Assembly: GCF_000006565.2 (NCBI RefSeq)
Contig: NC_031473.1
Coordinates: 186,001 to 250,000, forward strand
Source: Toxoplasma gondii ME49
Taxonomy: Eukaryota; Apicomplexa; Conoidasida; Eucoccidiorida; Sarcocystidae
Length of the DNA stretch: 64,000 nt
Reading direction: 5' to 3'
In this document: positions 48,712-59,611 of the stretch, in pieces
Layout: each line of letters opens with the position of its first letter
How positions within the stretch are numbered: the first letter of the stretch is position 1
Notes under the pieces: model-generated
Told to the model about the DNA's origin: nothing
Seen by the model: the letters and a program-made list of their open reading frames with translations, nothing else
Database searches by the model: none
Program-made: the position numbers and the translations under genes

Positions 48712-49850
48712 TTTGAAGCTAGGCTGCGGGAACCAGAACCACACACAAAACGGGACGGACGACGGTGGACGGCACTGCCTGAGGATATCAAAACGAGGAG
48801 CCACTGTAGAAGGCTAATGGGAGAGACCCAGATTCGTCCAAGACGATTATACTCAGGAATTCGGAATGCCAAGAGGCAGAGGTGTCTCTACTCTTTCTAG
48901 CCTTTCTCATGGTGTACCCATTTCCTTTCTCATGGTGTACCCATGCGCCAGAAAAGCGCCGGTTAACGGGGGGACTATACGGGCCCGTCTCAAAGGAGGG
49001 GGGAAGAAAGAGATGCTGTATACGACGTGACAAGTGGAAGCCGAGAGTCAGAGAAAGCATAGAAGCCTTTTTTGCGTTGAAAGCAAGTAAAAACTCGTCA
49101 TAGCTGCTTCCTCGACAAAACTGAGATGCAAACTTTGCCGGGGCGAGAAAGCAGCAGGGACTTGCGTCCGGGTCCCCGCCCCCCAAGGAAATTCAGGACC
49201 GGTGTCTCTCCCGGAACTTACAAGCTGAAGGAGAAAGCGAGAGCTCCACAGAAGTCCGTGGAAGTGAACGAAAAGAGCTGCCGGCCTGAAAATTGAAGGT
49301 GTTTTAGAAGAAAGGGAGCGACGGAGATTACCGGGCGGACGAGGATGGCCGGAAATTCCGGCGCCATCCTGTCCCAACGTCGCGGGAAGCAAGAAAGCTA
49401 GCTGGGCTAGAGACGCGAAACTAGCTAAGGAGCAAGTCGTGTGCACTGGCTGGTCAGGTGAAACCGCATCTTTCCCTGTCTCACTAAATCAGCATATTTC
49501 CCTCTGCGTGTGGGTGTTTCCAGAGAAAATACGGAAGAAAGAGTTGAGTAGATTAGGCGAGAGGCAAAACTCCAGGCGACAACTGGAGCAAACGGTGATG
49601 CGATCAGATCGGATTTGACGATATGCCTTCAACTCTTCACTGTATATGCAGTTCTTGCCAATAAAGAAAGGCACATTGCGAAAGACGATCTTCAGAGAAA
49701 GAAAATGACCGCAAGAAGAACGGAGAAGAGCACACATCGAGGTGTGTATATGCGTGGGGCACCTCTGTTCGTAGAGATGTGCGCATTTTTGTAGTGATTG
49801 TCTAGACATAGTTGCCTACAAACATGTATCGATTATCAGCCTATGAGAAT
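48712..49850 (-). promoter_or_regulatory. Upstream flank of array gene 1, with array element copy 2
   Basis: The leader just before the start codon shares TTTTGTGTGTG with genes 2, 5 and 6. Farther up, 49140-49240 resembles the flanks of the other genes (AAATTTCAGG, GGTGTCTCTC and ACTTACA blocks, partly eroded). The conserved element lies at about 49592-49625, some 890 bp above the start codon, as CGGTGATGCGATCAGATCGG plus ATTTGACGAT. No transcription start can be fixed from sequence alone. Confidence 0.4.
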
Positions 49851-50486
49851 AATGTACGAAATGCAACTCAATCCGCATGTTCGTGTATGCTTACTTACGT
49901 ATGCGCAGATAGAGACCCCAGAATTCCGTTTTGCCGAGTTTCTCGGTAGCACGGTGCCCTGTCCAGCGAACGATTAAACGATTCCTTTCTCCCTCTTGGG
50001 GAGAAACAGGAATTCGCGATGGCACACATTTCACCCATTTGCATGGCTGGAGGCAAAGACGAAAGAAACGGGGACGACAGAGAAGAGCGGGTGACAGGAA
50101 TGTGAGCAGATGAAAAGCTGATGAGTTGCGTATTCCGTGTCATTGGATACCGTATAACGGTGTACAACAGTTAGGAAGATGCACAGGCCAGAGGAAAAGG
50201 CACCAGAAAAAACGGTAAGAAGACAAGGAGAGAGAGAAAGCCAGTATGACGGGGAGAATGAAGACGAGAACACACGACGACGACGAGAAAAAGGAAGGAC
50301 CAGAAGCGTCGAAAATACTGACGTCTGGCTTCTTCTGTCTCCCCTCTCTTCTTTTGTATGTCATAGAGGGTAAACTGGGAAAGGAAGAATTACATTCCTT
50401 CGCGGCTCTACTAGATTGTCTCTGTAAACAAGATCGTGTTCCTCAGTGTGCGTCGACTCTAAGAGACTCTACCCCTTCCATTTCAA

Positions 50487-50805
50487 TTCTTTTCTCCTCT
50501 CCGGCGATCGTGCCCGTGCGTCCACTAGCAAATGCGGGAGGCCAGTGGTTATCGCCAGGCACCCCGGCGTTCTGGGCAATTCCTTACTCAGTGCTGACAT
50601 AATTCGTTTTGTGTATTTTTTTTTTCTTCTGAATCGAGTAGAACGGGGACAATGTTGTACAGAGCTCTCCGGCTCCACTCCTGAGTGATTGCCTTAGCTG
50701 TCGTACAGAAGGACGCAGAAAAGATGGAAGAGAAACAAAAGCAAAAAGCAGAAGCTGACGAATGGGGCTTTCGCATGTCGGTGGCCTCGTGTGTTCTATC
50801 CCCGT
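50487..50805. repeat. Long direct repeat A, copy 2
   Basis: Partner of 46545-46860. Together with similar purine-rich sequence at 50180-50330 it marks the array unit to which gene 2 belongs. Confidence 0.85.
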
Positions 50806-52235
50806 GGGGGGAGCGTGACAAAATACTCGAAGACTCCCAGTGTCGATCTCCTCAAATAGCGCTCTTTGATGCTGCTCTTGTTTTTCAATCGTCGCAATGC
50901 TTTCCAACCGAACCATCGTTCGTTCAAGCACTTGCCCATTGTAGAGGTTTATGTATAGGCAATTAAGCACGTCTGGATGTGTATCTCTTTCTAGGCATCA
51001 AGGACTGAATGCTATGTACAACTCCATAAATATCCTTCTTCATGTATATGTATTTTACATTTGTAGCAGTTCATGTCTGGAAGTGCCTCGCGGTATGAGA
51101 CAGCCGTTGTGGTCGTGTTGAAACTTTCTCGACCTCTTTCTTCCAGCGGTTGAGCGTTATTGCTATTGCCGAGGGAGGAACAATGCTTCTTGAGAAAACA
51201 AAAACAACAGCCACCAACGAGCTCCCCCTTTCCGCCAGTGTCACGACACAGCGCAAACATGCGTGAACCAGAGGCGCTCTGAAAAGCAACTACCTGCCGC
51301 AGCATCCAGGTGCTCATGTGAGAAAATACTTTGTCGACGCTCCAGAGTGTCAATCCGATACCACATTTTGCAAACGCTTCACATTTTTTCGTCAAGACGC
51401 CACAAGGCCAAGACGTCGATCGAAAGCCCAAAGGAGGGAGAGGCTGATCCACGTGATGGTTGTATGTGGAAAGAAGAACGATAAATTTCTTTGTCTTTAA
51501 CCGTGGGAACCCTGAAACTAGGGAGTGGTCCCTAGTCGGCATGCAAGACTGTGTCAAAAGACAATGAAGTATATATAATATATATACATATTTCAACGCT
51601 ACCCTGACGGGTTATGAGTATGGTCTCAACCTCTTCACTCACGATTGTTACAGTGCTGCGAGCGGCGGGGAGTTCTATATGCGGAAGACACCTTTCTTAG
51701 GCACACGAGGTGTAAGGTATGTGGTTCCGCGCGAAGAGACAATTTCCAATGTTGCATCGAAAAACAAATTCGAATTCCACATGCGCTTCAATGGGACAAC
51801 GAGAGCTGTCGTAGGAAGAAGCCTGTGGAGCCGAATGTGTCTGGTGGAACAGGAAGGATTTCGCATGTGCATTGCGAAGGTGTAACGTTAACGAAGCGTG
51901 CGTTTAAGTGGACACGGTGAAAGGTAAACGTGACGTGGCGGGAAGCTTCTCGGAGTTGGATGTAGGTGTTGGCCTGATTCCAGGCGGATTTTGTATCGGA
52001 TCGGTAAATCGAAGAAGCGGAAGCCAATCCGCCAGGGAGACCATGAAGTTCGTACAAAGTATTGAAAAAATTTGTAGCAGCTTCGCAGAAAACGGTCACC
52101 TGAGTGAAATTGGTTGATGCGGTGGCTGGCCACCCACCAGTGAATATTCAGCTGCGCGCCAGCAAAAACGAGACTAGATCCTTATTTCTAAACGCTTAAA
52201 CAAGCAGGCATATTCACCATAGGTTCTCAACTCGT
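50806..52235. other. Spacer and 3' flank of array gene 2
   Basis: No gene is supported. A short TA tract lies at about 51568-51592. The stretch 51880-52235 resembles the 3' flanks of the other array genes (GGAAGC-TTCTCGGAGTTG, GATTCCAGGCGG, GGTGGCTGGCCACCCA), so it is probably 3' UTR plus downstream sequence of gene 2. Confidence 0.5.
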
Positions 52236-52790
52236 TTAGACGAAGTGCAGAAGAGATGCAATGACTCCAGCAACGGCGCTCGCGGCCATGACGGGGCGGA
52301 CAGCCGAGGAAGCGATGTGAAAGTTAACCTGGCAATCGTTGGCGGTGCCTTGGCTACGGCTACTCGCTTCTGTACCAGTGGCCGTGCAGTTGACATGGAG
52401 CTCCAGCTGCTCACTGGGCAAGGCGGGAACTGTGAAGTTGAACGTGTTCCCCGTAGCATCACGCTGTTTAGGCTGCTCAACAGTATTGGAGTTGACTGCT
52501 TTAAGAGTCGCACCAGGGAGAAGGCTGATAATGGGGACGGCCTCGGTTCCCTTATACATCTTCTGCTCGGCCTCGAGCTTCGGGTCCAGGTTCTTCACGG
52601 AAGGATCGCACGTGAAGATCACAGACTGGCCGGCGTCGGTGATGTTGAAGCTGAGCGGATTGTCCTTGCAAGTATGTTGGGCCACCGAGCCTCCTTGCTG
52701 AGTGGTACCATTATCGCTCCCGCCTTCCGAGGCACAGGCCTGCTGGGCAGAGAGGGCGAGGGCGCCGAGGGCCAGAAGGGAGAACTTCAT
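52236..52790 (-). CDS. SAG/SRS-like GPI-anchored surface protein, array gene 2 (184 aa)
   Basis: Signal peptide MKFSLLALGALALSAQQACA from the ATG at 52790, in the context TTCAAGATGAAG. Four mature cysteines: HTCKDNPLSF, FTCDPSV, HVNCTATG, NDCQVNF. The central region (KMYKGTEAVPIISLLPGATL) is distinct from its neighbours. VPALPSEQLELHVNC and the C-terminal ASSAVRPVMAASAVAGVIAS are almost shared with genes 1, 5 and 6. Hydrophobic end suits a GPI signal. The last 90 or so bases of the gene are nearly the same as in genes 5 and 6, while the middle differs a good deal. Single exon; nothing in it looks broken. Confidence 0.78.
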   Translation of the reverse strand: MKFSLLALGALALSAQQACASEGGSDNGTTQQGGSVAQHTCKDNPLSFNITDAGQSVIFTCDPSVKNLDPKLEAEQKMYKGTEAVPIISLLPGATLKAVNSNTVEQPKQRDATGNTFNFTVPALPSEQLELHVNCTATGTEASSRSQGTANDCQVNFHIASSAVRPVMAASAVAGVIASLLHFV

Positions 52791-54040
52791 CTTGAATTAA
52801 CTGAGACCAGGGCCACACACACAGGGAAAATACGGCTGTAAAAGGGTCGCAGGTGTGCGTAGGGATACAGAGGAAGAAGGTCGAGAGGTACAAAACTCAA
52901 ACGGATGAAGCGTATCGTGATCGAAAATTTGGCGGGGTGAGAGCTTCCCTGTAATTGCCGACCCTTTCAGTATGAACACACGGAGGGAGCGACGCAATGG
53001 GAATGCACACTGATGAACAGCACTGCTTGGTGTCACCAGCAAAAACACAAATGACCGTCGAAGGATGACTAAAAAGCACGTATCCGGCCACGCCGCTCCT
53101 GCACTGGAAGTTAGAGTGTCTACAAGGAGTGGGGGTGTGCTGGGTTCGTGGTCAGGCCCCCCGCCCGACAAACAGGGGCTGATTGGAGGAGGACGTACCC
53201 CCCTCGGCCGCGGGGTAGCAAAGACAGTGTCTACAGCAAGACAGGAAAAGACCAGAAAACATGAGACAGATGAATTCGCTTCCCTGTGAGCCACAATAAT
53301 GGTGGACATGTTAAATTCATCGACAAAGCTGAATGCGACCTTTGGTGTTGGGGACAGAAGCGGCGGGGACTTCCGTCCGGGGGCCCACGGCCCCCAAGGG
53401 AAATTTTAAAATGGTGTCTCTCCGAAACTTACAGGTTGGGAAGGAAGGTGGAGGACGCACAGAGATCTGAGGAGGTAAGAGGGAAAAAAGTAGCCTTGAC
53501 AATTGAAAAATGTATTAGAAAGGGGGCAATCCAGACGTTTTGGTGAATGGTGATGGTGGGAACCTGGCACCATGCTGGCTCTGGGGGAAGCCGGAGAGCA
53601 AGCGGCGAGACAGATGGGAGACAGGGCGCCGTGCGATCAGCCTGCGGGTGGTCGGGAGAAATTCGACTGTTCATCCTTTGTTAAATCAACGCCGCTTTCC
53701 TCTCCAGAGGGGTGTTTCAAGACAACTTGAGAAATGGAGGCGGAGAGTAAAGGGGCGAGATGCAAAACAACAGACGACAAATGGTTCAGGTAGTGGTGCG
53801 ATCAAATCGGGCGGTGCGATGATTTGCGTCTCCAGCTTCTTCGCTCAAGCACCCGCCAGTGCAACGTCTGTGTGAACGACACTTTTCCGAGACGACAATG
53901 ACTGAGGAAACGTGGAGCTGACACAGCTTGGTTCGTGCTTGTGAAGAAGTGGAAGTGTCTTGTCGATAGGTATGTATATATGAAGTGACGTAAGGAGAAC
54001 TCGATGTCATACCTTCCACATCTGTTCGTCGATCGATGCA
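52791..54040 (-). promoter_or_regulatory. Upstream flank of array gene 2, with array element copy 3
   Basis: A shared flank block (GGGGACTTCCGTCCGGGG at about 53365, ACTTACAGGTTGGGAAGG at about 53425) also occurs above the other genes. The element, at about 53791-53830, is changed to GTAGTGGTGCGATCAAATCG plus GGCGGTGCGATGATTTGCGTC. It lies about 1.0 kb above the start codon. Just before it, on the plus strand, CTTTCCTCTCCAG resembles a splice acceptor. Confidence 0.4.
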
Positions 54041-54884
54041 TCGATTGACGCCCGCTGTAAATAGGGATTAAAATATATCTAAATCCGTTTCGATTCGTAA
54101 ACAGACATATTCAGACAGATACAGATAGATAGATGGTAGTCAGCTGTATGTACGGATTTCTTTAAAGGAAACTGTAGTGCGTAACAATTATGGTGGCACT
54201 TGTAGAGCTGTGCGTTGTGTCGTAAGCTATATTTTTGTGTCGAGAGGATCACGTGGAGTAACTAAAGTTGGCTTTTGTCGATTTCCCGGACGGTGCGGCG
54301 TCTCGTTCACAGAGCATTTAGGGACATAGAGGCAATTCAGATTCTCCATCCTGTGCAGATTTCAGGTGAAAGGAGGCAACAGGGAGGAAATGGAACAATG
54401 CTGGGGGAGAGACTCATATAAGAGTTTATTACCGCGTCTTTGGATAAGTGTGAGGATGGAATGAAGACATGAGGTGACATGGGCGAGAGGAAGAGGACGT
54501 GAGGAGAAACGACCTGGAAGAAACCAGTAGGACGAGATGATGGTGAGACATGAACATGAGACCAGAAGAACAGGGGAAAATAACGTACAACACTAACGCC
54601 ATCTGGCTGCTTCCATCGCTCATACTTCCTTGCACACAAATGATGATCAGTATGTATAGATAGCTATAAAGAAATTGGTAGTGCATAACAACTATAGTGG
54701 CATTTGTAGAGCTGTGAGTTGTGTAACGTAGGAAATGCAATTTCTCGGAGTTCTAGTGGCGTATTTTTGAGAGTTGTTTTTGTGCCTCGCTTATCCGCAG
54801 TTCTACCACTGTTGCCTTCGCTTCATCTGTTTATTTTCCCTCGCAAACACATGAACAAGAAGGCAGGGTTACTACAGAAAAGTC
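54041..54884. other. Spacer between array gene 2 and the broken copy
   Basis: A short GATA tract is at about 54120. The phrases GTGCGTAACAATTATGGTGG (54177) and GTGCATAACAACTATAGTGG (54681) are a local duplication about 500 bp apart, each followed by CTTGTAGAGCTGTG-like sequence. No gene seen. Confidence 0.5.
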
Positions 54885-55459
54885 AGACGTTGACGCAAAT
54901 TGCAGAGGAGATGCAACGACACCGAAAACGGCGCAGCCATTACGGGGCGAACAGCCGAGGACGCGATGCCAAAGCAAACCTTGCATGCTTTCGCGGTTTT
55001 GATGCGGCGGAATTCAAAAGGGTCCTGGGATGAAGCAGTGCCCTGAGATGAGCAGATAACATGCAGGTCCTCCTTCACCAGGGGAAAGGTGGGAACCTAT
55101 ACTTGGGATGACTAATTTTCGTTGGTTCCTGCCCCAGGGCAGCGCCATCAGCGGTCTGCGTCAATTCCCTGAACGTTATGCCGATGATGAGATCGGTAAG
55201 CGTTTTAACTGTCACGTCTCTGCCATACATCTGCGGCTTCGTACATCGGGTTCAGGTGCTTCACGTCTGTATCGCACTTGAACTGGGCAGATTGTCCTGC
55301 CTCAGTAATGCTGAACTTGAGATATGGTTTTTCGAAAAGAGGGATGGTCTCTGTTTCCGCCTTCCTGAAAAGGTTCAATCATTCCTTCTTACCTTGAAGG
55401 GCCGAGGCCTGCCGGGCAGAGAGTGCCAGGGCGGGGACGGTTGAGAGGCAGAACTTCAT
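54885..55459 (-). pseudogene. Broken copy of the array surface-protein gene
   Basis: The copy starts at the ATG at 55459 with a degenerate signal peptide (MKFCLSTVPALALSARQASA), then meets TGA after about 26 codons. Recognisable fragments follow in several phases: LKFSITEAGQSAQFKCDTD, then TDLIIGITFRELTQTADG, then EDLHVICSSQGTASSQ and CKVCFGIASSAVRPVMAA, and the tail FGVVASPLQFA in yet another phase. At least one nonsense codon and about three frameshifts are needed to read it. It is closest to gene 4 in the CDTG/LHP region. It sits without its own repeated 3' flank, directly beside the flank of gene 4. Confidence 0.85.
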
Positions 55460-56052
55460 CTGGAATAGCGGCAGGTGTCAAGCTATGTGCATAAGAGACT
55501 TCCTATCTTAGACGCACGAGATGGAGGGCGCGTTGTCCGTACAAAAACGACAGCAAACCTCCACCGTTGAGCCGAAAAGTACCGTTGTAATGCGGCACAT
55601 TTTTAGGCGGTATACAGATGGAAAGTCGTGGGGGAGATGGGCGTTGTGTGGTCGACTGTGTGGCCTGAGGGTTATTGAAGGATTCCACAAGTGATCAACG
55701 CATGCGTGTAAATTGACGCAGTGAGCGTTCATTTATGCCATTGCTCTATGCTTCTCGGAGGCCGGTGTAGCTCCCGGCCTGATTCCAGGCGGTTTGCACG
55801 GAAACGGGAAACCAAAACAGCGACGACATGGCAGCGACAGAGACCCTGGACTGGGTTAAAAGCAGAAGGAAAGTTACAGAAGCCGTGCAAATAAGCAAGA
55901 CTCACTAGAGGCAGGACATGATGTGGCACTTGGCCACGCATCATTGCATTTACCCTTGCATACCAGCAGAAAGAACCGAGGAATAACCCTGCTTCATTGA
56001 GCATACCCCCACATAAAAGAAGAGCCAGATTTAGCGGAGGTACATAATCAGC
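55460..56052. other. 3' flank of array gene 4
   Basis: Resembles the 3' flanks of the other array genes (CTTCTCGGAGGCCGGTGTAG, GATTCCAGGCGGTTTGCACG, ATGATGTGGCACTTGGCCAC). The frame at 55729-56004 is a by-product. Probably 3' UTR of gene 4. Confidence 0.5.
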
Positions 56053-56613
56053 TTAAGCTAATTGCGAAAGGGATGCAACGAGACCGATGACAGCAATCAT
56101 GGCGGTCAGCACGGGGCGGCCAGCAGAGGAAGCGATGTGGAAAGTAACCTTGCACTGTTTAGTTTGGTTGCCCTGGGATTTAGTAGCAACTTCCTTGTCC
56201 GAGCAGATAACGTGGAGGTCGTGTTTTTCCGTGGGCAACGCGGGAACTGTGAGGGTGTATGACGGTTCCGCTTTGGTTCGTGTGTCCTTTTCAGCAGCCA
56301 CCGGCGCTGTTTTGAATGTTGCGCTGGGAAGGAGGTCGGTGAGGGGAACCACAGTTTCTCCGGAGTACATCAGAGGGTTCGTTTCGTTGTACTTCGGGTG
56401 CAAGTGGTTGACGCCTGTATCGCACTTGAACTGGGCAGATTGTCCTGCCTCGGTAATGTTGAAGGTGAGAGGGGCATTCTCTTTGCAAATAGGGATATCC
56501 GTTGCGCCTTGAGAATCTTGCTGAAGGTCGTTGCCGGACTCGGTGCCTCGCAGGGCGGAGGCCTGCTGGATCGAGAGTATCAGAGCGGCGAGTGTCAGGA
56601 GCGAGAGCTTCAT
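56053..56613 (-). CDS. SAG/SRS-like GPI-anchored surface protein, array gene 4 (186 aa)
   Basis: Signal peptide MKLSLLTLAALILSIQQASA from the ATG at 56613 (context TGCAAGATGAAG). Four cysteines: PICKENAPLTF, FKCDTGVN, HVICSDKE, KQCKVTF. VPALPTEKHDLHVIC is the conserved strand motif. The C-terminal HIASSAGRPVLTAMIAVIG is hydrophobic but differs from the tail of genes 2, 5 and 6, so this is the most divergent intact member together with gene 1. The broken copy at 54885-55459 shares its CDTG..LHP/NP region. Single exon, GPI-type ending, host-facing role inferred. Confidence 0.77.
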   Translation of the reverse strand: MKLSLLTLAALILSIQQASALRGTESGNDLQQDSQGATDIPICKENAPLTFNITEAGQSAQFKCDTGVNHLHPKYNETNPLMYSGETVVPLTDLLPSATFKTAPVAAEKDTRTKAEPSYTLTVPALPTEKHDLHVICSDKEVATKSQGNQTKQCKVTFHIASSAGRPVLTAMIAVIGLVASLSQLA

Positions 56614-57860
56614 CTTGCAGAGGCTGCATCGACAAGCATCACACAGTAGAGAGCATCATAATGAAGAAGTGAAGCAACATGGAGGGGCATTCAGTAGCAA
56701 GATCGACGGGGATTAAAAGTTAAACTGGAGGGAACTACGCACTTTTGAGAACCTCTGGAGGGAGAGTTTCGCCGTACCCGCCTGGCACACCGATTATCGG
56801 CACTGCCAGGAGATATCCGCACACGGAGACACTACCGTGGAAAATCAACGAAAATGACCAAGATCCGTCATGTTATGCTATAAATTGTAGTTCGAACTGG
56901 TGCTTAAAAGGGCATGGGGGTGTGCACGGGGCTCTTTCTCGTGGTTTTTCCCACGCCCGCAAGGGCCAGGTCAAAGGGGAGGGGGGATTACGCGCCCGGA
57001 TCAGCAACAGGGTACCAGAGAAGCTGTCAACAGCGAGAGAAGAAACCAACCGAAACTCGAACAACACAACGCTTGTCTTGCTTTTTTGGGGACATGATTA
57101 GTTCTTATGCTCAGAGCTCTTGACTAAACTGAGGTGCAAACCTTGTTGAACCGGGCAACGGCGAGGGCTTGCCGCAGGGCGCCGCAACGGAAAGGCAAAA
57201 TCGGTGCCTCTATGAAACTTACACGTTGAAACGGAAATGCCGTTTCCCAGGGGTAAGAGGAGGTGAAGAGAAAGAAAGGTTGTTTAGACAAATGGGGGAA
57301 CTCTGCAACGAAAGGAAGTGCACAGATGGGAAGTGGAACCGCGGGCGGAGGGAACCCCAGCGCGATCCTCCTACACCCTCTCGGAAAACGGTTGAGGTAG
57401 CTGGGCGAGAGCGGCGAAACCGGCGTGGGTGCGAGTAGCGTTCATTTGTACTGTCCGGCGTTCTGACGTCTTCAGCTTTCGTCAAATCAACCCTTTCTCC
57501 TTTTCAGGAGAGTGTGCCAAGACTAAAGAAGAAGTGGAGATGGAGGAGAGAGGAGACAACTTACAAATCGGCAAGCGACAAATGGGTTAAGCGGTGGTGC
57601 TATCAGATCGGACTCGATGACCTGCCTCACCGATTTTTCTTGTACGAAATGGCAGTAAGGGATCTCTGCGAAAGGCATTCTTCCGATGAATGCAATTGCC
57701 GGAAAGAGAGAAAGGAAGGACACAAAATCGGGGCGCGGTTATAACTGAATGCTTCGTTTCATAGGCGTGTACAAAAGTATGGAAGGCATTTTTGCATCCT
57801 TGTAGTAATTTTCTTGCAAGTAAGTTCCTCAGTGCATGCAGCGGGTGCCACTCAGCAGAT
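56614..57860 (-). promoter_or_regulatory. Upstream flank of array gene 4, with array element copy 4
   Basis: Contains the flank block seen above genes 5 and 6 in a diverged form (CAAAGGGGAGGGGGGATTACG at about 56972; TATGAAACTTACACGTTGA at about 57211). The element is at about 57591-57625 as CGGTGGTGCTATCAGATCGG plus ACTCGATGACC, some 990 bp above the start codon. In this copy the plus-strand frame ASDKWVKRWCYQIGLDDL is still open and follows an acceptor-like CTCCTTTTCAG. Confidence 0.4.
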
Positions 57861-57903
57861 TAAAATGAAGCTCCGCCAAAATCCACATTGATGTCTACGC
57901 GAA

Positions 57904-57930
57904 TACATATATATATATATATATATATGA
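57904..57930. repeat. (TA)n microsatellite in the array
   Basis: A TA run followed by GATA-like units, in the position where other array units also carry short TA or GATA tracts. Confidence 0.85.
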
Positions 57931-58267
57931 ATCTAAAGGGATAGATGGATAGATGACAGTCGAGTCCTCGGCATGCATCTACGTAGAGATGTATGCTCAT
58001 GAGATGTGTACAATGTATAACAAGTGTGTCTTCAAATCAACAGCTAGGTGTTTGTGGTAATATGTGTATCTTTATGTAGAAGAGAGCAGGAAGAGACATC
58101 GTTTCCTTTGGTGTCGAGTTTTCAGGTGACGCGGTTCCTTCTGTAGCGAGGACTAAACGATTCTGTTGACGTGCGTAGGGAAATACAAGACATCGTAATG
58201 CGTACATCATTGCTCAACTGAAAAGCCACGCTGCAAAAGCGAACAACAGATACCTCGTGAAGCTCAT

Positions 58268-58540
58268 TCTACCAGACCCTGTCGTGCGTCTATAGGTTGC
58301 TATACGGGAAAGTGTTCCCAGAAAAAATCGGCAACCGTTCCGGAAGACAGAAGTGACAAACGCCATGTCGGAGGGAGCTACGGGAACGGCACATCAAATC
58401 ACCAGTACATTTCATCCAGCCCTGTGTACAAAAGACACCACCTGGTTCCTTAGCCACATGAATTGTAAAGAGTGTGATTTGCAAAATCAACAAAAAACTG
58501 TGAGGATCTGGCGCAAACGCTAGGACTCAAATCGTTACGT
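58268..58540. repeat. Direct repeat B, copy 1
   Basis: A stretch including TTGCTATACGGGAAAGTG, ACACCACCTGGTTCC and TGGCGCAAACG recurs at 61205-61545 in the same order and orientation with many substitutions. It belongs to the spacer left of the 3' flank in gene units 5 and 6. Confidence 0.75.
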
Positions 58541-59059
58541 GCAAGCACAGTGCGGCGAGAGCGAGATAATTATTGGGGGGTCAATCATGAATGGTGGAGA
58601 CGAGTGTGGTCTCGCGTTAACGGTAACAGCATTAAGTACGATAATATCGAAGGTGTAGCGTGCAGCAGGAGTGTGCGTGCCAAGACATGGCGAGAAAAAG
58701 CCGTGGCATGAAAGGAAGCTTATCGTAAATCTGTTTAGCTTCGTATAGCTACCGACCTGACTCGAAGGGGCCGTTTGTGACGGATGAGGAACCCGATGCA
58801 GCGAAGATGAGAGGTATCCGATAAAAAGGTAACCAACCAAACTTATAGCATAAATATGGTGCAATGGGAGCTAAGGAAAAAGACGAAAAACGAGGGGAGC
58901 AAACCTCACTGGAGGGCCACGACATGGTATGGTGGCTGGCCACCACCCATCGTTGAACTCCAACTTTCGTACCGCAGAAACAACGAGGCAAGAACCCTAA
59001 TTCATTTGAAGTGGCCCATGTAAATGGGCAGCCAGAATCACTGGAGGTAAATGAGTGGT

Positions 59060-59611
59060 TTAGGAGAAGTGCAGCAGAGATGCAACGACACCAGCAACGG
59101 TGCCCGCGGTCACGACGGGGCGGACAGCAGAGGAAGCGATGTGGAAGTTAACCTGGCAGTCATTGGTGTCAGCGCGGCTACTCGCTGGTGTACCAGTGGC
59201 CGTGCAGTTGACATGGAGCTGATATTCTTCACTGGGCAAGACGGGGACCGTGAAGTTGTACTCCTTCTCAGTACCAGCAGGCTGGGTCATCGTGGTAGTA
59301 CTGATAGCAGCAGCTGCCTCGACTTCTTTGAATGTCGCGCTAGGCAGGAATTCACGGATGTGGCGTGGCTTGTCTCCATCGTACATTTGCGGGTTGTTTT
59401 CGTCGAGCTTTGGGTTCAGGTACTGGAGTCCTTTACCGCACTTGAAGTGGACAGACTGCCCACCTTCGGTGATGTTGAAGCTGAGCGCGTGGCCCTGCTG
59501 GCAAGTCTGGATGGTGACATCAGGTTGCTGACCGGTAGGGTTGTCGCTCTTAGCTTGCAGGGCAGAGGCAGGGACGGCGATGGCGGCGAGGGTCAAGAGG
59601 GAGAACTTCAT
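59060..59611 (-). CDS. SAG/SRS-like GPI-anchored surface protein, array gene 5 (183 aa)
   Basis: The start is the ATG at 59611 (MKFSLLTLAAIAVPASALQA, a signal peptide). An in-frame upstream GTG extension is ignored. Four mature cysteines: QTCQQGHALSF, FKCGKG, HVNCTATG, NDCQVNF. The middle (MYDGDKPRHIREFLPSATF) differs from the others; VPVLPSEEYQLHVNC and the tail ASSAVRPVVTAGTVAGVVAS match them. The sequence from VNCTATG to the end is close to gene 2. Hydrophobic C terminus without charged tail suits a GPI signal. Single exon. Confidence 0.78.
   Translation of the reverse strand: MKFSLLTLAAIAVPASALQAKSDNPTGQQPDVTIQTCQQGHALSFNITEGGQSVHFKCGKGLQYLNPKLDENNPQMYDGDKPRHIREFLPSATFKEVEAAAAISTTTMTQPAGTEKEYNFTVPVLPSEEYQLHVNCTATGTPASSRADTNDCQVNFHIASSAVRPVVTAGTVAGVVASLLHFS

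Noticed and set aside
52245..52841. Plus-strand frame of 198 codons opposite array gene 2 (similar ones opposite genes 5 and 6)
   Set aside because: Antisense shadow of the surface-protein genes; it has no signal peptide and its residues follow the complement of conserved codons.
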